Part shown: positions 33,975 through 36,195 of the stretch, one piece after another
How the letters are laid out: every line of letters starts with the position of its first letter
Numbering within the stretch: the first letter of the stretch is position 1
Position numbers and translations under genes: made by a program
Source: Deltaproteobacteria bacterium
GTDB taxonomy: Bacteria > Desulfobacterota > Desulfobacteria > Desulfobacterales > QNYZ01
Direction: 5' to 3'
DNA length: 36,195 bases
Assembly: GCA_003973265.1 (NCBI GenBank)
Contig: QNYZ01000073.1
Location: 1-36,195, forward strand
Notes under the pieces: generated by a model
Databases searched by the model: none
What the model was told of the DNA's origin: nothing
What the model saw: the letters and a program-made list of their open reading frames with translations, nothing else

Positions 33975-35741
33975 ATGAGAAATAGTATGAAAAAGAATAA
34001 ACCTGATCTTAAGTCGGACAACACCCAGCCTGAGCTTAACAATGGTTATAGTCAACAGAAGGCGCAAACTTCACAGAAGATAAAAAAGTCGCATAAATTA
34101 TTTTCTATCGAGGATACCACGATGGGTGAGGTTGCAGAGAGAGAACAAAACGGGAAAAACCGGGTTGCTGGTAAACTGGAACAACCCGGCAAAAACATCG
34201 AAAAGAAAACATTTAAAAAAGAAAAGAAAAAAAAGAAGAAGGAGAAGAATAAGCGAAAAAAGAAATATTTACCGAAAAAGATTGGTTGTGCAAAGGGTAT
34301 CGAAACTATGTTTAAAACATCCTATCGCGCGCAACTGGATATGATTTCATTGGGAGCCACAAAAGCTAAAATAATGATCTCAATTAACGGCCTGCTTGTT
34401 ACTGTGCTAACGGTTTCCGGTGTATTTATTTATACATCAGAACCTCTGTTTTTGGCGCCTACTGCGGTATTTATGGCAACTGCAGCCATCTCAATATTCT
34501 TTGCAATTCAGGCAGCATCGCCAGGCCATTATAATAAAGATGTAAAACTGAAGGGAAGTTCTTCCCGAGAAAAGTTTTCCCGGGTAAACACCAATTTTCT
34601 CAACTATGAATATTATGCCGAACTTTCCAAAAAAGATTACGTCAAAGGTATGAAGAGAACTTTGCAAGATCCCGAAAAAGTTTATCTTGGAATGATCGAT
34701 TACCTTTATTCACTGGGAGTTATCGCGAACTGGAATTTTAAAATGCTGCGTTATTCATACCTGGTTTTCAGGGTGGGAGTAGTTTCCGGAATCGTCATGC
34801 TCGTTGCTATTCAAATTTACGTAAAACTAACACCTAAACCTCATGAACAAAGCACAGCAATGGTTACCAACCAGCTTGCCCAATTTGACGATATTTATAA
34901 GCCCTCAGGTGTGGAGGCGCTTCCTGACGGCCGTCTTCTAATCATTGAAGGGGACCGGCAACGCGCATTGAGTGTCGTTGAACTAATGGGAAATGGCGCG
35001 ATTAAAGAAAACAGTATGCTCAATGTCATTCTCCTGAGCACACTTAATATTCGGCTCGAAGACCTGGAGGCAGTCACCATTGATAAAGAGGGGTATATTT
35101 ATGCCATTACCTCGTTTAGACGAGCCGCAAATGGTCGTCGTGTTCCGGCAAAAGAGCGACTCGTCCGATTCAAAATTGAAAATAACCGAGTTACTGCCCC
35201 GAAATCTTATAATAAACTGGGTGATTACCTGGAATCCATAGGAATCAGTGATGGACACACTAATCTTTGCATAGAAGGACTCACCTTTGACCCTGCCGGC
35301 AAGCGACTCCTTGTTGGTTTTCGTCAGCCGGTATTCGATGGAAAAGCCATAATTATGGTTATCGAAAATCCTCAGGAAATTTTCGAGGGCAATGCCGCAT
35401 TAAAGATCCGTGACAAACCGGTGCTTCTCGATCTCGACGGTGCAGGTATTTTATCCATTTCCTATGATCCATACTTACAAGGGTATCTCATCTCCAGCGA
35501 GCTCAATGGAAAAAATAATAAGAACCACTCGCAACTTTGGTTTTGGAATGGAAAATTTCAAACCCTGCCACGCCAGGCAATGCTTCCGGCTATGATCGAT
35601 GTAAAAAATATTGAGGGGATGTCTCATGTGAAAATAGCGGGGAAAGAGCTCTTGATGCTGGTCAGCGGTGACGGCAACAGGAAACGTCATGAGCCGGCCC
35701 ACTATATGTTACTTCAGTACAATCAACTCATATTTAATTGA
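33975..35741 (+). CDS. PycTM/DUF5706-type membrane domain fused to DUF3616-like propeller
   Basis: 588 residues in three parts. Residues 1-105 are polar and end in a lysine-rich tract (about 76-102). Residues about 112-285 match my memory of the Pycsar effector domain (PycTM, DUF5706): SYRAQLDMISLGATKAKIMI, two helices (about 135-153 and 157-181), the IFFAIQAASPG motif, a cytoplasmic loop with YYAELSKKDYVKGMK and IDYLYSLGVIAN, and a third helix (about 262-284). Residues 302-588 are a propeller-like domain paralogous to the preceding gene product. With a basic N-terminus inside and three helices, the propeller should face the periplasm. PycTM proteins disrupt the membrane when cyclic pyrimidine nucleotides appear; whether this one does is unknown. 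The ATG at 33987 is an alternative start with a better ribosome binding site. Confidence 0.75.
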   Translation: MRNSMKKNKPDLKSDNTQPELNNGYSQQKAQTSQKIKKSHKLFSIEDTTMGEVAEREQNGKNRVAGKLEQPGKNIEKKTFKKEKKKKKKEKNKRKKKYLPKKIGCAKGIETMFKTSYRAQLDMISLGATKAKIMISINGLLVTVLTVSGVFIYTSEPLFLAPTAVFMATAAISIFFAIQAASPGHYNKDVKLKGSSSREKFSRVNTNFLNYEYYAELSKKDYVKGMKRTLQDPEKVYLGMIDYLYSLGVIANWNFKMLRYSYLVFRVGVVSGIVMLVAIQIYVKLTPKPHEQSTAMVTNQLAQFDDIYKPSGVEALPDGRLLIIEGDRQRALSVVELMGNGAIKENSMLNVILLSTLNIRLEDLEAVTIDKEGYIYAITSFRRAANGRRVPAKERLVRFKIENNRVTAPKSYNKLGDYLESIGISDGHTNLCIEGLTFDPAGKRLLVGFRQPVFDGKAIIMVIENPQEIFEGNAALKIRDKPVLLDLDGAGILSISYDPYLQGYLISSELNGKNNKNHSQLWFWNGKFQTLPRQAMLPAMIDVKNIEGMSHVKIAGKELLMLVSGDGNRKRHEPAHYMLLQYNQLIFN

Positions 35742-36028
35742 TCAATATTGATGTATGCCGCTATCGTTGAATAAATCGCCATAGCGCATCTCATCTTTAA
35801 ATTTTCAACCAATCGGTGATCTAAAACACCTAACCCTATTATTTGATCACTAAACCGGATTGGAAAACGAGTTGAGAGAACATGAGGTCAATGAAATATC
35901 TATTTTTTAAATATTTATGTGGAATAACTTCCAAATTCCTTCGTTATTTAAGGTATAGCACATTTACTTATAAACATTTGGGCCATCCCTATAATGCCAA
36001 CCCTGTACAAAACAAAGGAGTGGAAAAA
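35742..36028. other. Intergenic region before the edge lipoprotein
   Basis: About 290 AT-rich bases. It holds a third copy of TGGAATAACT (35920-35929). The frame of the following lipoprotein is open upstream to ATGs at 35882 and 35891, but the intervening residues look non-coding and the good ribosome binding site lies at 36014-36023. No clear terminator follows the 588-residue gene. Confidence 0.4.
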
Positions 36029-36195
36029 ATGAAAATAAAATTGCTCACAGCGTCAATCATCATGGTAACGGCTATAAGTACCACCGGCTGTTCCTCTCTT
36101 AGCACTCTTAACAATATTAATTTAGCTGCGACCAGCCGGAGACAAGTTATGCCGGTTATGACAGAATATTCATTGGGACTTGCCTGCCTGGGTGA
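36029..36195 (+). CDS. Lipoprotein, N-terminal part (cut by right edge), possibly CsgG/HfaB-like
   Basis: At least 55 residues, incomplete at the right edge. The ATG at 36029 follows a strong AAAGGAGTGG ribosome binding site. A basic n-region (MKIK), a hydrophobic stretch and the lipobox STTGC with Cys21 indicate a type II signal peptide. The mature part contains PVMTEYSLGLACLG, which recalls the N-terminal region of CsgG/HfaB-type outer-membrane lipoproteins (for example TPYSxALxCL), but the match is short and the family call is speculative. Start choice rests on the ribosome binding site and signal peptide. Confidence 0.6.
   Translation, partial: MKIKLLTASIIMVTAISTTGCSSLSTLNNINLAATSRRQVMPVMTEYSLGLACLG

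Overview
The window looks like a piece of chromosome from an anaerobic Desulfobacterota bacterium, probably near the Desulfobacterales. This is inferred from gene content: CydA-like proteins carrying multiheme cytochrome c, a pentaheme cytochrome c in front of rnf genes, a TusA/DUF3343 protein, and a compact division and cell-wall (dcw) cluster with deltaproteobacterial-style sequences. I ran no database search, so every family call rests on motifs and remembered family consensus.

Layout. (1) 1-370, minus: the C-terminal piece of an RHS protein, open to the left edge, lying in frame immediately after the stop codon of the next gene. (2) 371-4080, minus: two overlapping genes for a bd-oxidase-like membrane complex, one subunit carrying eight CXXCH haem motifs. 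(3) 4081-4383: divergent control region with a sigma70-like promoter and AAAGTGG repeats, probably the MraZ operator. (4) 4384-21702, plus: mraZ-rsmH-ftsL-ftsI-murE-murF-mraY-murD-ftsW-murG-murC-murB-ftsQ-ftsA-ftsZ, tightly packed, with no ddl. Together these make UDP-MurNAc-pentapeptide and lipid II and build the divisome. (5) 21739-23544: a radical SAM protein of the TIGR03960-like type. (6) 23662-28160: cytochrome c, rnfC, D, G, E and A. No rnfB follows, and the RnfC lacks its usual nucleotide/flavin motifs. (7) 28322-28912: a TusA-DUF3343 fusion preceded by a TTGTGA/TCACAA palindrome. (8) 29236-30456: a stand-alone proline dehydrogenase.

From about 30.5 kb to the right edge the DNA becomes clearly more AT-rich, with longer intergenic gaps and accessory genes: a divergent NUDIX protein, a Pit-type phosphate transporter, two related predicted beta-propeller (DUF3616-like) proteins and a lipoprotein cut by the edge. 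The larger propeller protein (33975-35741) carries a domain that I read as the Pycsar effector membrane domain (PycTM/DUF5706). It sits behind a lysine-rich N-terminus and is fused to the propeller domain. The upstream gene encodes the same propeller on a simple membrane anchor. This pair is the best candidate for an undescribed system. No cyclase is visible in the window, so a link to cyclic-nucleotide immunity is inference only.

No tRNA, rRNA, CRISPR array or insertion sequence was recognised. The strongest observations are the PycTM-propeller fusion with its paralogue, the Rnf cluster without RnfB, and the multihaem bd-like protein with an RHS remnant abutting its stop codon.
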